DNA from: Plantago ovata
Lineage: Eukaryota; Streptophyta; Magnoliopsida; Lamiales; Plantaginaceae
Length of the DNA stretch: 64,000 nucleotides
Reading direction: 5' to 3'
NCBI GenBank assembly: GCA_028274465.1
Contig: CM051457.1
Location: 60,760,899-60,824,898, forward strand
Under the pieces are notes generated by a model. That model was not told the origin of the DNA, did not search any database, and was given only the letters and a program-made list of their open reading frames with translations. The position numbers and the translations under genes are program-made. This document shows positions 30,954 to 41,632 of this stretch, in pieces. The first letter of the stretch is position 1. Every line of letters starts with the position of its first letter.

Positions 30954-33900
30954 CTTGTTTGCTCTTGATTGTGCAGACTTCAGCCACAGAGACAAACGAT
31001 GCAATCTGGCACTTTGACAGTGGTTGTGGAAAGCACATGACGGACAACAAGAATAACCTTATAAACTATAGACGGTGGTCTAAAGGTCCGACAATAAGGT
31101 TTGCTGGTGGAGACTCTGGTTCTACAAAAGCCTACGGTGACGTGAAGTTAGGATGCATTACCATTTCGGGAGTTCTTTATGTCAAAATTCTTAAGTTTAA
31201 CCTTTTCAGCATGAGTCAATTTGCTGATAAAGGATACTTCATCAAAATCAAAAGTGGTGAATGTAAACTTATAGACTTTGAGACAAAGAAGGTTATTATG
31301 GTTGCTAGAAGATCAGGAGGCTTGTACAATGTAGATTGGTCTTCAGCAATCGTTGAAAAATGCCTTGTCTCAGATCACGATTGCCTTGCTGAAAAAGCAT
31401 GGTTATGGCATAAACGAACAAGTCACCTAAACTTCAAGACGCTGAATAATCTGTCTAAAAAGGCACTTGTAGTTGGATTACCTAAGGTTACTTTCAAGAA
31501 GGATGGTGTTTGCAATGCATGTCAGCAAGGAAAGCAAATCAAATATTCTTTTAAGAACAAGGCAGTACCGTAAACTACAAAACCTTTACAACTCTTGCAC
31601 ATGGACTTGTTTGAATCTTCTTCAATAAGCTATGCTGGTAAGAAGTATGGTCTGGTGGTGGTAGATGACTATCCAAGATTCACTTGGGTAGTATTTATCA
31701 AACACAAATCTGAAACAAGGACTGAAATACCTATCTTGCTGAATAAACTTGAAGTCATGAAAAATGACAAGGTAAAAGTCATAAGGACAGACCATGGTAC
31801 TTAGTTTGTAAACAAGAACATAACTGAGTATTGCACTTCAAAAGGCATACAACATCAGTTATCCTCAGTAAGGACACCACAACAAAACGATGTTGCTGAA
31901 AGGAAGAATCGCACCCTAAAAGAAGCCGCAAGAACAATGCTTGCTGACACTAAAATAAGTGAGGCTTACTGGGTTGAAGCGATTAATACCGCCTGTTACA
32001 CTCAAAACAGATGTCTGAATACTAAGGAATACAACAAAACTCCTTATGAGTTATTTGTTGGAAGACCTCCTAACATCACCCATCTAAGAGTATTTGGTTG
32101 TAAATGTTTTGTTCTTAACAATGGTAGAGAATACCTAAGAACATTTCAACCAAAGGCAGACGAAGCGATATTTCTTGGTTACTTCTTGCATAGTAAAGCT
32201 TATAGAGTTTACAACAAAAGGCACAAAAGATCGAAGAATCAGTGCATGTTGTATTCTACGAAAAGTCACAAGGAGTGCCTGCTGAAAAAGAAATATCAGA
32301 TTGTATGAAGAAGCTACTCATACACGAGCAAAGAACTGAATCTGATGCTAGGCAAATCAAGTCAATTGAACTAACTGATGATTCTGACAATGACTCTCCT
32401 CCCCCAAGTCATGACAAGATAAATATAGTTCGTGACAAAGAATTTCCAGCAAAAGACGCAGTTGCTCCGGATGTTGCTGAAACTACGCAACTTCCTGTGC
32501 CTGCTGATGAGTTACCACAATCTAGCAATGCTGAACAAGCAGTTTCTGATGAACCGTTCTCAGCAGAGACACAACAAAATACCAGTGGTACTGAGCAAGT
32601 ACATGTTGATGAGCAAACTTATCCAGATCCAAAGAGCAGAAAACCTGTTAATAAATGAATTAGAGATCATCCCTCTACAGATATGATTGGTGATATTGAC
32701 AAACGCCAAGTGACTAGATCCAAAGTATCTGCTAGTCATGGACTTGCTGAAGAAGCAAATGTCGTAGAAGTAGAAGCTATGTTCTCTTGCTTTGTTTCAG
32801 AAATTGAACCCAAGACCATAGAAGAAGCTCTAAAGCATTCTGAATGGATCAAGGCAATGCAAGAAGAACTGGATCAATTTGGAAGGAACAAAGTCTGGAA
32901 ATTTGTACCTCTTGCTGAAGGCAAGAAAGCTATTGGTACAAAGTGGGTGTTCAGAAACACAAGCTGAGTGAGTCTGGTGAAGTAACAAGGAACAAAACAC
33001 GTTTAGTTGCTCAAGGTTACTGTCAGACTGAAGGATTGGACTATGATGAGTCTTATGCACCAGTTGCAAGATTGGATGCAATTAGACTTTTCTTGGGCTT
33101 TGCTGCTCACAATGACTTCATTGTTTATCAAATGGATGTTAAAAGTGCATTCTTAAATGGTGAACTTGCTGAAGTCTACTTGGAACAACCCCCTGGCTTT
33201 GAACTTCCCTCAGAAACCAAAATGGTATACAAGCTTCAGAAAGCTGTATATGGTCTAAAGCAAGTACCAAGAGCTTGATATGATACCTTAGCTAAGTTCT
33301 TGCTGGATAATGGCTTCAAGAAAGGTGAAGTTGACAAAACTTTGTTTACCATGAACCATGATGGTAAAATACTCTTAGTTCAGATTTATGTGGATGACAT
33401 AATATTTGGATCTAAGGACAAGCAACTTTGTGATGATTTTGCCAAACTCATGACAAACAAATTTGAAATGAGTATGATGGGAAAATTGAATTATTTCCTA
33501 GGATTGCAAGTCAAGCAACTCAAGGATGGAATATTCATAAATCAAGCAAAGTATGCGAAAGAAATGCTCATAAAGTTTAGGATCAAAGAGGAAGAAAAAC
33601 CTGAAAAGATCCTTATGAGTGTTGGTACCAAATTGGGCTATACTAAAGAAGATAAAAGTGTTGAAGAACACAAGTATAGGAAGCTCATTGGTTCCTTGTT
33701 GTATTTAACAGCAAGTAGACCTGAGATTCAGTATGTTGTTTGTGTGTGTGCAAGATTCCAATCTGATCCAAGAGAATCACACTACAAAAAGGCACTTAAG
33801 ATACTGAAATATGTCAAAGGTACAATCAATGTAGGATTATGGTATCCTAAAGATTCTGAACTTTAATTGGTTGGTTATTCTGATGCTGATCATGGAGGAT

Positions 33901-34337
33901 CAACTCTTGATAGAAAAAGTACTTCTGGAACTTGTCAGTTTCTAGGTACTAGATTAATATCATGGTTCAACAAGAAGCAAACCTGTGTTGCCAATTCATC
34001 TACTGAATCTGAGTACATTGCGGCTGGTTGTTGCACAGCTCAAATCCTATGGATTCAGCAACAATTAAGAGATTATGGTATTTCTCCAAAGAAAACACCA
34101 ATCTTTTGTAATAATACAAGTGCTATTGCTATCATGCAAAATCCAAAGTTCCACTCAAGGACAAAGCACATTGATATTAGACATCATTTCATTAGAGATC
34201 ATGTGGAAAAAGGAGACATTGAGGTTGTGAAAGTAGGCACTGATGATCAACTTGCTGACATCTTTACCAAGCCCCTACCAGATAATAGATTCGCAATGCT
34301 AAGGTATAACCTTGGATTGATTGAATTACCTCAATAA
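30954..34337 (+). pseudogene. pol: C2 pol: protease, integrase, RT, RNase H, broken
   Basis: There is no ATG at the start; the frame opens after a splice-acceptor-like TTGATTGTGCAG (30965-30976). Protease: [12 protein letters not shown] near 31000. Integrase zinc-finger region HKRTSHLNF...CNACQQGK at 31411-31537, core D in HMDLFESSS (31601) and D in RTDHGT near 31790. [22 protein letters not shown] near 33125-33180 (one Glu missing compared with C3, where it reads LAEEVYL) and the active site YVDDIIF near 33390. RNase H ends at LGLIELPQ, TAA 34335-34337. Stops lie at 31571, 31802, 32656, near 32964 (with frame change), 33277 and 33864. The order INT-RT-RH is that of Ty1/copia. Confidence 0.92.
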
Positions 34338-34354
34338 GGGATACAATTGGCAGA

Positions 34355-34721
34355 TTGCTGAAACAGGCATTCAGCAAGCCAAAGTATGCTTACTTGAATA
34401 AAAGCTCCTTCCACTGATTTGTTCTAAAAAGAAATGATAGTTCACTACATGATTGCTGAAACAGGCATTCAGCAAGTAATTCCTTCAAAACGGGTATTTG
34501 TTAGGAAACTTGATCACTTTCTGAAACGGGCACTCAGTAAGAGAAAAACCTTAAGGATTGCTAAAACGGGCATTCAGACAATCAAAGATACTGAAACAGG
34601 TATTGAAGTATCAAAGGAAAATTCTGAGACGGGAACTCAGCAAAGAGCAAACACATTTCTCGAATTTTACCAAAGGATATCTCAAGATAAAAAGAATTTG
34701 TTGAGACGGGAACTCAGAAAT
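34355..34721 (+). repeat. C2 hairpin array between pol and ORF3a
   Basis: Seven related units. The first two (34355-34377 and 34453-34475) have perfect 8-bp arms TTGCTGAA / TTCAGCAA around the loop ACAGGCA. The others (near 34518, 34557, 34590, 34622 and 34699) are weaker forms such as CTGAAACGGGCACTCAG. The LTR-start sequence TTTGTTAGGAAACTTG lies in the array at 34497-34512. C3 has the same array at 47340-47720. Confidence 0.8.
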
Positions 34722-35256
34722 GTCTTTTAATTTAAGGAAATATGAGATATTTGATTAAGAGGGGAACTTTCAGCAAATAACAAGGCTTGTTACCTAAATT
34801 CCCTGAAAAGAGTCTTGTTTACTTCAACAAGCAAACAAATCCCATAAATCTAGGTAAAATTAATTTGTGACGTTAATCGGGCACAGATAAACTCGTTGTT
34901 AATCATGACATGAAATACAATCGTGGCCATTGATTTAAAGTAGTTTTTGATCTGACGGTTAATATTGCAAAGAGAAAGAGTGCTCTGACGGTTTTTGTTA
35001 GTGGACCACTACGCATTTAATGCAAAGGCTCCACTAACGCTGTTGAATCTCTGATTTACCCTTGCTGAGAACTCAAAAACGATTGAGCTTCTTGCACACC
35101 AGAGATACTATATAAACAAAGAGTTAGAGAAAGACAAAATTCTTTAACTCACATTTCCTTTCTCTGCAAATTTTTATAGTCTGTGCCTGAATTCACTGTA
35201 CCTCCGGTCAAAAAGCAAGTTAATCTTTTTCGTACACTTCTACCGCTATATAAGAA
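34722..35256 (+). promoter_or_regulatory. C2 pol-ORF3 spacer with TATA-like element
   Basis: No gene. TATATAAA at 35109-35116 lies 141 bp before the ORF3a start codon, in the context TACTATATAAAC, and is kept in C3 (complement TTTATATA at 46961-46968, 135 bp before its ATG). It is followed by a pyrimidine-rich leader (CTCACATTTCCTTTCTCTGC). An internal promoter for ORF3 is an inference from position and conservation. Confidence 0.5.
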
Positions 35257-37230
35257 ATGGCCCCAAAGAGACAGTCCTCCAAGACCTCAAAGTCATCGAA
35301 AGCTGATAGTGCTGGAAAAAGCACTGCTCCGGTTGTAACTCCGGCAACCAACACAGTGAAAATTGTGTTGAAGAATGACCGCATAACAGAGAGACCCATG
35401 CCGCCTGCATATGTTGACACTGCAAAGTGTGAACAGATGATGCAATCGGGCGGATTTGCCAAAGAGAAGTATATAAGATACTTCTATGAACAAGAATTAG
35501 ATGGAGAAAATGAAGAGGCACTAGAGTTGATAAAACAACAAGGCCTTCTTTTCTTCATAACTGCTCGCCCTAAGAAAGTGAGTATGTTAGATTCCATGGA
35601 ATTCTACAACAATGCAGAAATCCAAACTCTGACTGATGGACAAGGAGTCACTGAAAAAGTGATTTCCACCACAGTTCAAGGCGTGCAAATCATCCTGAAA
35701 TGGATTGATTTAGCCAATATCTTTCAGATTCCAACTACTGGAACTGAAGATGACATCACTGCCACTGATGAAGAAATTGAAGCCTTCTACAATGATGTCG
35801 GAAACGAGAGAATGAAGAAAGGAGAGATTGCTCTCGTGACTTGGACAAAGCACGTAAAAAGGAAGCATCTCTGCCATTCACTTGGTCTAGTAGCTCTGCT
35901 ACTCATCAAAGTTCTAGACTCCCAAGTTGGAGGAATTGACCTAGTAGGCTTGAGAAGGTGGCCGCTGCTGATGCATATACATGAGAACAAAAATGAGCTC
36001 AACTGGGCAAAGTACATTTTCAACAGACTTGTTGATTGTGTTACTAAATTTAAGGTCAAGGTTGAAGACAACAAGGTCTCACCTACCTTCCCAGTTATGT
36101 ATGGACTAAAAATATGCTATATCCTTGAACACTTCAGGATTCAGCTGAGAAACCCATTGCCGATTAAGAAATCAATATGCAATGTGGGAAGAGCCTTCTA
36201 CAAGCAAAATGGACCTAAGCTTGCTGACAAGAAATCAAAGAAGGCAACAGCTTCAAATGTTGTCAGCACAAGTCAGCAAGAAAGGTATACAACAGCTGCA
36301 GATGTTGTCACCACTAGTCAGTAAGACAAGATTCCAACAGCTGCAAATGTTGTTGATGAAACTGCTGTAGATGGTGATCAACAAGGTACGTGTACAACAG
36401 CCGTTGCTGAAAATGCAACTACTGCAGATACTGCTGCTGAAAAGCAACTGGAGAAATCCCAGAAGAAAAAGAGGAAAGCTGATGTTGACACTCAAACTGC
36501 AGCGTCATCAGCTGACCCCATCCCTAACAAGAAACGGACAAAGAACCCAAGAAAGAAAACACTGGCTCGCAAGTCAGTTCCAATTGTCCATGATCTTTCG
36601 GATGATGCTCCAGGAGTTGCTGAAACACAAGCTACTCCAGTAGATGTTGATGGAGTGCTTGCGGAAGCCTTCAACAATGTTGAAGTGTTTGCAGAAGCCT
36701 TCAACAATCAACTAAATGTTGGTACATCTGCTGAGTTAAGACCACAAGGCAGTGGAAACAAAATTCCTGCCCTAATCCTAGATATCTACACTGTAGATAA
36801 TCTAGATGATCACACTCTGGAACCAGCAAGTGATATTGATGCTGATCTGAGAAACGCCGCACTTGTTGATGCTGCTGAAAAGATGGTTGCTGAACAACCA
36901 ACTCATCAAGTTGGTGAAACCGCAGTTGCTGAAGAACCAGTTGCTGAGACTGCAATGGTTCAAGTCCCAGAGGTTGCTGAAACACCACAAGAGACACTAT
37001 TCGACGACGCATCTCGTGATGCTGAGAATACTGGACCGAGTTCACCAAAAACACCCATTGACAAAGTTCAGCTGGTGCTGACAGAACTGAGCCAGCAAAT
37101 GGATTTGGAGAGTGATGACAACTCCAACAAATCGGTAGATGTTTTTATGACCAGCAGTGAACTAAAAGGTCAAGATGTCTCTGCTCAACTTGTCATTTCA
37201 GAGACAAGGGAGATTGCTGATTCTGCATAG
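35257..37230 (+). pseudogene. C2 ORF3a, unknown protein, one early stop
   Basis: ATG at 35257, with a basic start MAPKRQSSKTSKSSKADS. Residues about 55-330 form a conserved globular part (FAKEKYIRYFYEQELDGENE, IFQIPTTGTEDDITATDEE, HLCHSLGLVALLLIKVLDSQ). The layout reminds me of the domain annotated as putative plant transposon protein (Transposase_32); this is an inference from memory, not a search. Then come a lysine-rich part with nuclear-signal-like clusters (KKKRKAD, KKRTKNPRKKT) and an acidic Ala/Glu/Val-rich tail with repeated VAE. A TAA at 36322-36324 breaks it. It ends in TAG at 37228-37230, which C3 shares. It is the first half of the extra region after pol. Confidence 0.75.
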
Positions 37231-37338
37231 CCTTCTCAAATAGAGCAAGCAAAGAAGTCTGCTGAAGAACAAGTCCAAGATAATGAAGAAGCTGTCATTG
37301 CTCAAAGGACTGAGTCACCACCTGCCCTTCTTCAGCAG

Positions 37339-37413
37339 GTATTTAACTCAGACATAAGCAAAACTTCACTATCTGAAACTCATTCCTTTGCTGATATAAT
37401 TATTTCTTTACAG
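37339..37413 (+). other. Intron-like cassette 1 in C2 ORF3b (75 nt)
   Basis: Bounded by TTCAGCAG/GTATTT and TTTCTTTACAG/ACT. T-rich, open in frame, 25 codons. The C3 counterpart at 44679-44753 has the same length and the same borders. Confidence 0.5.
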
Positions 37414-37482
37414 ACTTCTCAGGATACAAGTCAGAAGATTGTTGAAACTTCTGCACCAGAATCCACAACTCCTGTTTAGTAG

Positions 37483-37554
37483 GTAGATGAAGTTTTTGGT
37501 AATTCAACTAAGTTTGAAAACTTAGTACTTGTATCTAACTTAAAATTATTTCAG
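37483..37554 (+). other. Intron-like cassette 2 in C2 ORF3b (72 nt)
   Basis: Bounded by TAG/GTAGATG (CAG in C3) and TTATTTCAG/GATG, with a branch-point-like CTAAC at about 37536. 24 codons, open. The C3 counterpart is 44538-44609, same length. Confidence 0.5.
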
Positions 37555-37650
37555 GATGAACAATTCAAGGATGCTTCTCAAGCTCCTGAAGCAATGGAAA
37601 TAGTACCAGCACAAACAAGTGTGCAACATGAGCTTGCTGAACTTCAGCAG

Positions 37651-37725
37651 GTAAATCATGTCCCAGCTGTTGACTCTAAAACTATTTTCCAAAACCTTCC
37701 TGAACTTAATTTTATTCTTTTTCAG
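37651..37725 (+). other. Intron-like cassette 3 in C2 ORF3b (75 nt)
   Basis: Bounded by CTTCAGCAG/GTAAAT and TTATTCTTTTTCAG/GCTC. 25 codons, open. The C3 counterpart is 44385-44459, same length. Confidence 0.5.
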
Positions 37726-39794
37726 GCTCAAAAGGAGACCACTGAAGTGGTTCACATCACTGAAGATCTGAAAGTAAGTTCAGAGGAACTTTACTCAGAC
37801 TTCAAGAGAACTACCTTGACCAGAGTTGCTAACTCTGTCAGCAACTGGAAAATGTACAGAAGGATGGACTTTTCTGATCTTCACCTTCATTTGTCCAACA
37901 AGAAAAGAGACTTTCTCTGCTGAAACTCGAGACGTTTGTGCACTGTATACTTCTAGAAGAGTTGACATATTCTCAGCTCATGATCTCAAGTCTGATTGCT
38001 CTAATCAGAGAGAATGTGAAAGCCAAATTCAAGAGTGCCTCTCCAGCTGAACAAGCTGTGATGCTCAAGGGTTCCTTTGTACCCGTGGTGGTTGATCCCC
38101 ACAAAATCAATGAAGAAGAGGAAGTTACAAGTGTAGCAATGTACAAACATCTTGAGTTGGTCATACTGACGGACGATGATGAAGAAGAAGAGGATGAGAA
38201 CATTCCCAAAGATCCAAGTGATGATGAAGGAAAAGATTCTAAGGATAAAAATGATGACGATGATGTAATCAAGGTCCTAGTCCTGATGCTGGTGGATTTA
38301 AACTGACAGTTTCTGAGACTGAACGTCATGATACTGAAAATCAGCAAGCTGATCACACAACAAGTCAGCAACAAGAATCCAATCCTGCTCCTGCCGAGTC
38401 AAGTACTCAAGCAACTGAACAAGTTGCTGAAACTAAAGAAGAGTACGCCAGAAAGCGTGCTGAAATGAAATTAGGCAAAAGTAAGCTTTCTGATGCCGAG
38501 TTATCTTTACTCGATTCCAAGGTCACTGAACCAAACCTTGATGATGAAGAAATGGATGAAGATTATCAAAGAGCACTTCAAAACAGTCTACAGATTCATG
38601 CAAGGCATACGCAGAATCTAGACATTGCTCAATCTTCAGGAGTGAACCATACGGAAGTCCCCTCCCTTCCACTTACTACTGGTGAAACTCCAGTTGTTGA
38701 GTCTCAAGAGTTGCCCTCAGCAACCACTCAACCGAAAATGAATGAAGCTACAGATTTAGGAAACAAGGTTGCTGGCCTTGATGAATCTGATGACGAAGAA
38801 GATCTCTCAACAAACGAAGAAGATCTAACAAACAAAGTTGAACCCGCAGTGGTTACAATTCCTCCTCTTGATGATGAACATGATGTAGGAGATGATATAA
38901 GATGCCGTTTGCTGACCAATGATGATCAATTCGCTACTGAGCTCAAAGTTCATTCCGTAACTCCTTCTTTAGTGCCGTTCCCTAGTGTTCAGGATTTTAC
39001 TCCAAGAATTAAGGCACTAATGGAAGTACACAAAGCTTGCAAAGAAGAGGACGATGCACTGCTTGCTGAGAGTCCGGTTGACATAGGCAAAATACTGGCT
39101 ACTGTGCTGAAACGCACTACTTCTCTTACCATAGCTCAGAAAGACATAAGTCTACATCATAAAAGCTATGAAGAAGATGTCAGTCAAGCACCCAAACTGG
39201 CAAAGAATGCATTGAAAAAGGCTCAGACTTTCCTTGAAGAAAAAGTCGACAATGAGCGCAGACACGAGGAGAACTTGGTGAGTATAAAACAAGAACTGTC
39301 CAAGCTGACCGCTGATTAGCAAGGAATTATTCTTAAGTACAATAGCCAAAGTAATCTTGCTGAAAATTGCAATGAGTTTTTCTCTCTGCACATTCAACCA
39401 ATGATGCAATCCATGTCTAAGGGGGAAGATAAACAAAGAAAATCTTCAAGAAAGAAAACCCCTGCTGAAGCGCCATTGAATCTGCCTAGTCCACCTCCAA
39501 GAGAACCGCTTGCTGAAAGAGAGCAAAGTTCTAAAAGACAAGCTGAAACAGATTCTGAGATAAATTCAGCAAATCCGAAAAGGAGAAGAACATCTGCTGA
39601 AACTCATGAATACTTTCATACTGAGAGTCATCAAGATCTGAATGAAGATGATGATGATGATGACAATCAAACAATAGCTCAAGCAATAAGAGCTAGACCA
39701 ATCACAACCCTAACTCCTTCTGGCCACTCAAAACATTTCTCTTCTGACTCAAGATCTTCAGCAAGAGATCAAGAAAATGCAAAGTCAAGAAGAA

Positions 39795-41367
39795 TGTTGG
39801 TCCCTTTAAACAACAAGAAAAGACTAGAGGAGGGGGGGTGAATAGTCTTTTCATACTTTCGTCGTTTAAAAACTTTCTCAGCAAGTGCTTATTACTTTTC
39901 AGTAATGAGTTTGCTGATACTTAATTTTCTCAGCAAGCGCAAGTTACTTTACAGTAACTAGGTTTGCTGATACTTAAAATCAGAGAGCGGAAGTATTTGA
40001 TACAATAAGTGCTTTTTCAGTAAATGAGAGTTTCAGCAAGTGATGTGAGTGACTGTGTACAGAAAGATATGATTTGCTGAAAACTAAGTACAATAAGTAA
40101 ATCACACAAACACATTTATAGTGGTATCTGAGAGTGGCGTAATCTCTCAACTAATCCACTTTGTCCTTTCTCGGACTGAATCCACTAAGATAAGTTTGAG
40201 GTTCCTTACAACACCTATCTAGAGCGATCCAAACAGAAACCAAAGTACACTTGCTTCGTCTCCAGCCTAACTAGAGAACATAACCTTGTTCTCCACCAAA
40301 CTTGATACTTTTAATCAGCAACACTATGCTCGATTAAGTTCCCCTTGAATATCACGCCTGAAAGGGTGTATTTTCAATTAGAGAGGTTTGGGATGAGATA
40401 ACTTAATTATAACTTATTCAGTTACAACAAGTAATCTAAGAAACAAAACTTTGAATACTTTGCAGTAAATAAGTTTGATTGTTTCTGGTGTCAAGACTTG
40501 TTCTTGTTCGAAAGAAAGAAAGAACACTTAACTAATTTCTTAGTCGTGTAAGTTCTACTTCTTCACAAGTAGCTTTTTCAAGCTTTAAGTCTTGGAACGG
40601 ATCAATGGCAGTAAAGAGTATTGAAGGGTATGTGAGTTTAAGCACAAGTGAGAGTATGATCACGTTGTTGACACACTTCAACTCTTTGCCGGATGACCTC
40701 TATTTATAGTGAAATAAGGAGCCATTTGAATTTCAAATTCTAAGGCTTTTGTTCCTTAAAATGTCACTATCTTGCTTTTGTACTTTCAGCAGCGTCCTTG
40801 TTTGTCTTCTAGTCTTCATGTCCTTCGCCTGCATGCTTTGCATTTAATGCTCTTTTGAATAAAATTCAAACAGTAACATTGGAGCGCAAATACAAGTACT
40901 TTCGGCAAGAGGTCACAAATGTTCATCAGCAAGTGGTCAGTCTCAGTTTCAGCAAGCACAACCTACTCTGTCATTCAGATTTTCACTTATGCAATGTTGT
41001 TGCTGAAGTTTCCACTTTCTGAGCAACATGTGCCTTTGTAGATACCAGTCTTCAGAAATCTTCTAGTCTTCAGTCTTCGAAATCTTCAAGTTTCTGAGCG
41101 GTTCTAAATGCTTCAATAGTTTGTTTGTAAAAACAAAGTACATCATCAGCAAATGCTTCAATAGGTTGTATTTCTTTTCAGAAAACAAGATACATCATAA
41201 GCGGTAAAACCAACCTATCTAGCACCTACTCTAAGTCTTCAGCAAACGTTCCTCTTTTACAATGTCCTTAAAATTCTAAATTCCTATGGACCTTAAGAGT
41301 ACTAGTTACTGGACTTTCCTTAATTTAGCATGGTTAATTGCTTATCAAAATTACAAGTTTCCTAACA
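39795..41367 (-). repeat. C3 3' LTR
   Basis: 1573 bp, on the plus strand TGTTGGTCCC to TTTCCTAACA. The TATA box (TATTTATA on plus) is at 40701-40708. Near the left end is a G-run (about 39831-39837). Confidence 0.94.
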
Positions 41368-41370
41368 AAT

Positions 41371-41382
41371 TTTCCCCTTTTT
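41371..41382 (-). other. C3 polypurine tract
   Basis: In sense direction AAAAAGGGGAAA, ending three bases before the 3' LTR. The matching region in C2 (56160-56172) has decayed to AAGGGCGAAATT. Confidence 0.8.
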
Positions 41383-41632
41383 GATGTTAGCAATCCATGG
41401 CTAAATTAATTGTTACCCTTTTAGAGGTTTCTGATGTTGAATAAATCAGTTGATTAATGCAAGCATACTTGAATAATTAAACAGTAAGCATAAGTAAATT
41501 GCATAATCAAAAACCAATAAGAGTAAAAAAGCTTCATTGCTGATAGTTATCTTTCAGTAAGTTTACAGGAAAGAGCAGAGATAACTAAACAAAATCAGCA
41601 AATAAAAACTTTAACAGAACTATTACAGAGAG
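41383..41632 (-). other. C3 3' non-coding tail
   Basis: 250 bp of AT-rich DNA between the end of ORF3b and the polypurine tract, aligning with C2 55916-56165. No feature beyond the shared word AACTATCAGCAA. Confidence 0.7.

Larger units (their letters stand above)
37231..39794 (+). pseudogene. C2 ORF3b, first part, interrupted by C3
   Basis: In frame with ORF3a after the shared TAG; no ATG of its own. The first 500 nt hold three intron-like segments (37339-37413, 37483-37554 and 37651-37725). Then come a conserved block (SSEELYSDFKRTT, and SPAEQAVMLKGSFVPVV near 38040-38095), a run of Asp/Glu (DDDEEEEDENIPKDPSDDE), low-complexity Gln/Ala sequence, and from 38465 the block with MDEDYQRALQNSL, TTGETPV and a coiled coil (QAPKLAKNALKKAQTFLEEK). 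Breaks are TAG TAG at 37477-37482, frame changes near 37900 and 38290, and TAG at 39317-39319. Basic NPKRRRTSAE near 39570 could be a nuclear signal. C3 lies after AAGAA at 39790-39794. Confidence 0.78.

Noticed and set aside
34355..34721. CRISPR-like spacing of repeats
   Set aside because: The units are hairpins of uneven spacing and sequence in a plant retroelement, and no cas gene is present. A CRISPR array is not plausible.
35257..36324. Host gene taken up between two elements
   Set aside because: The same ORF is found at the same place in C2 and C3, and its C-terminal part in C0, so it belongs to the element.
35257..39794. Envelope protein after pol
   Set aside because: The position fits the env-like ORF of Sireviruses, but I find no signal peptide, transmembrane helix or cleavage site, so I call it ORF3 with unknown function.
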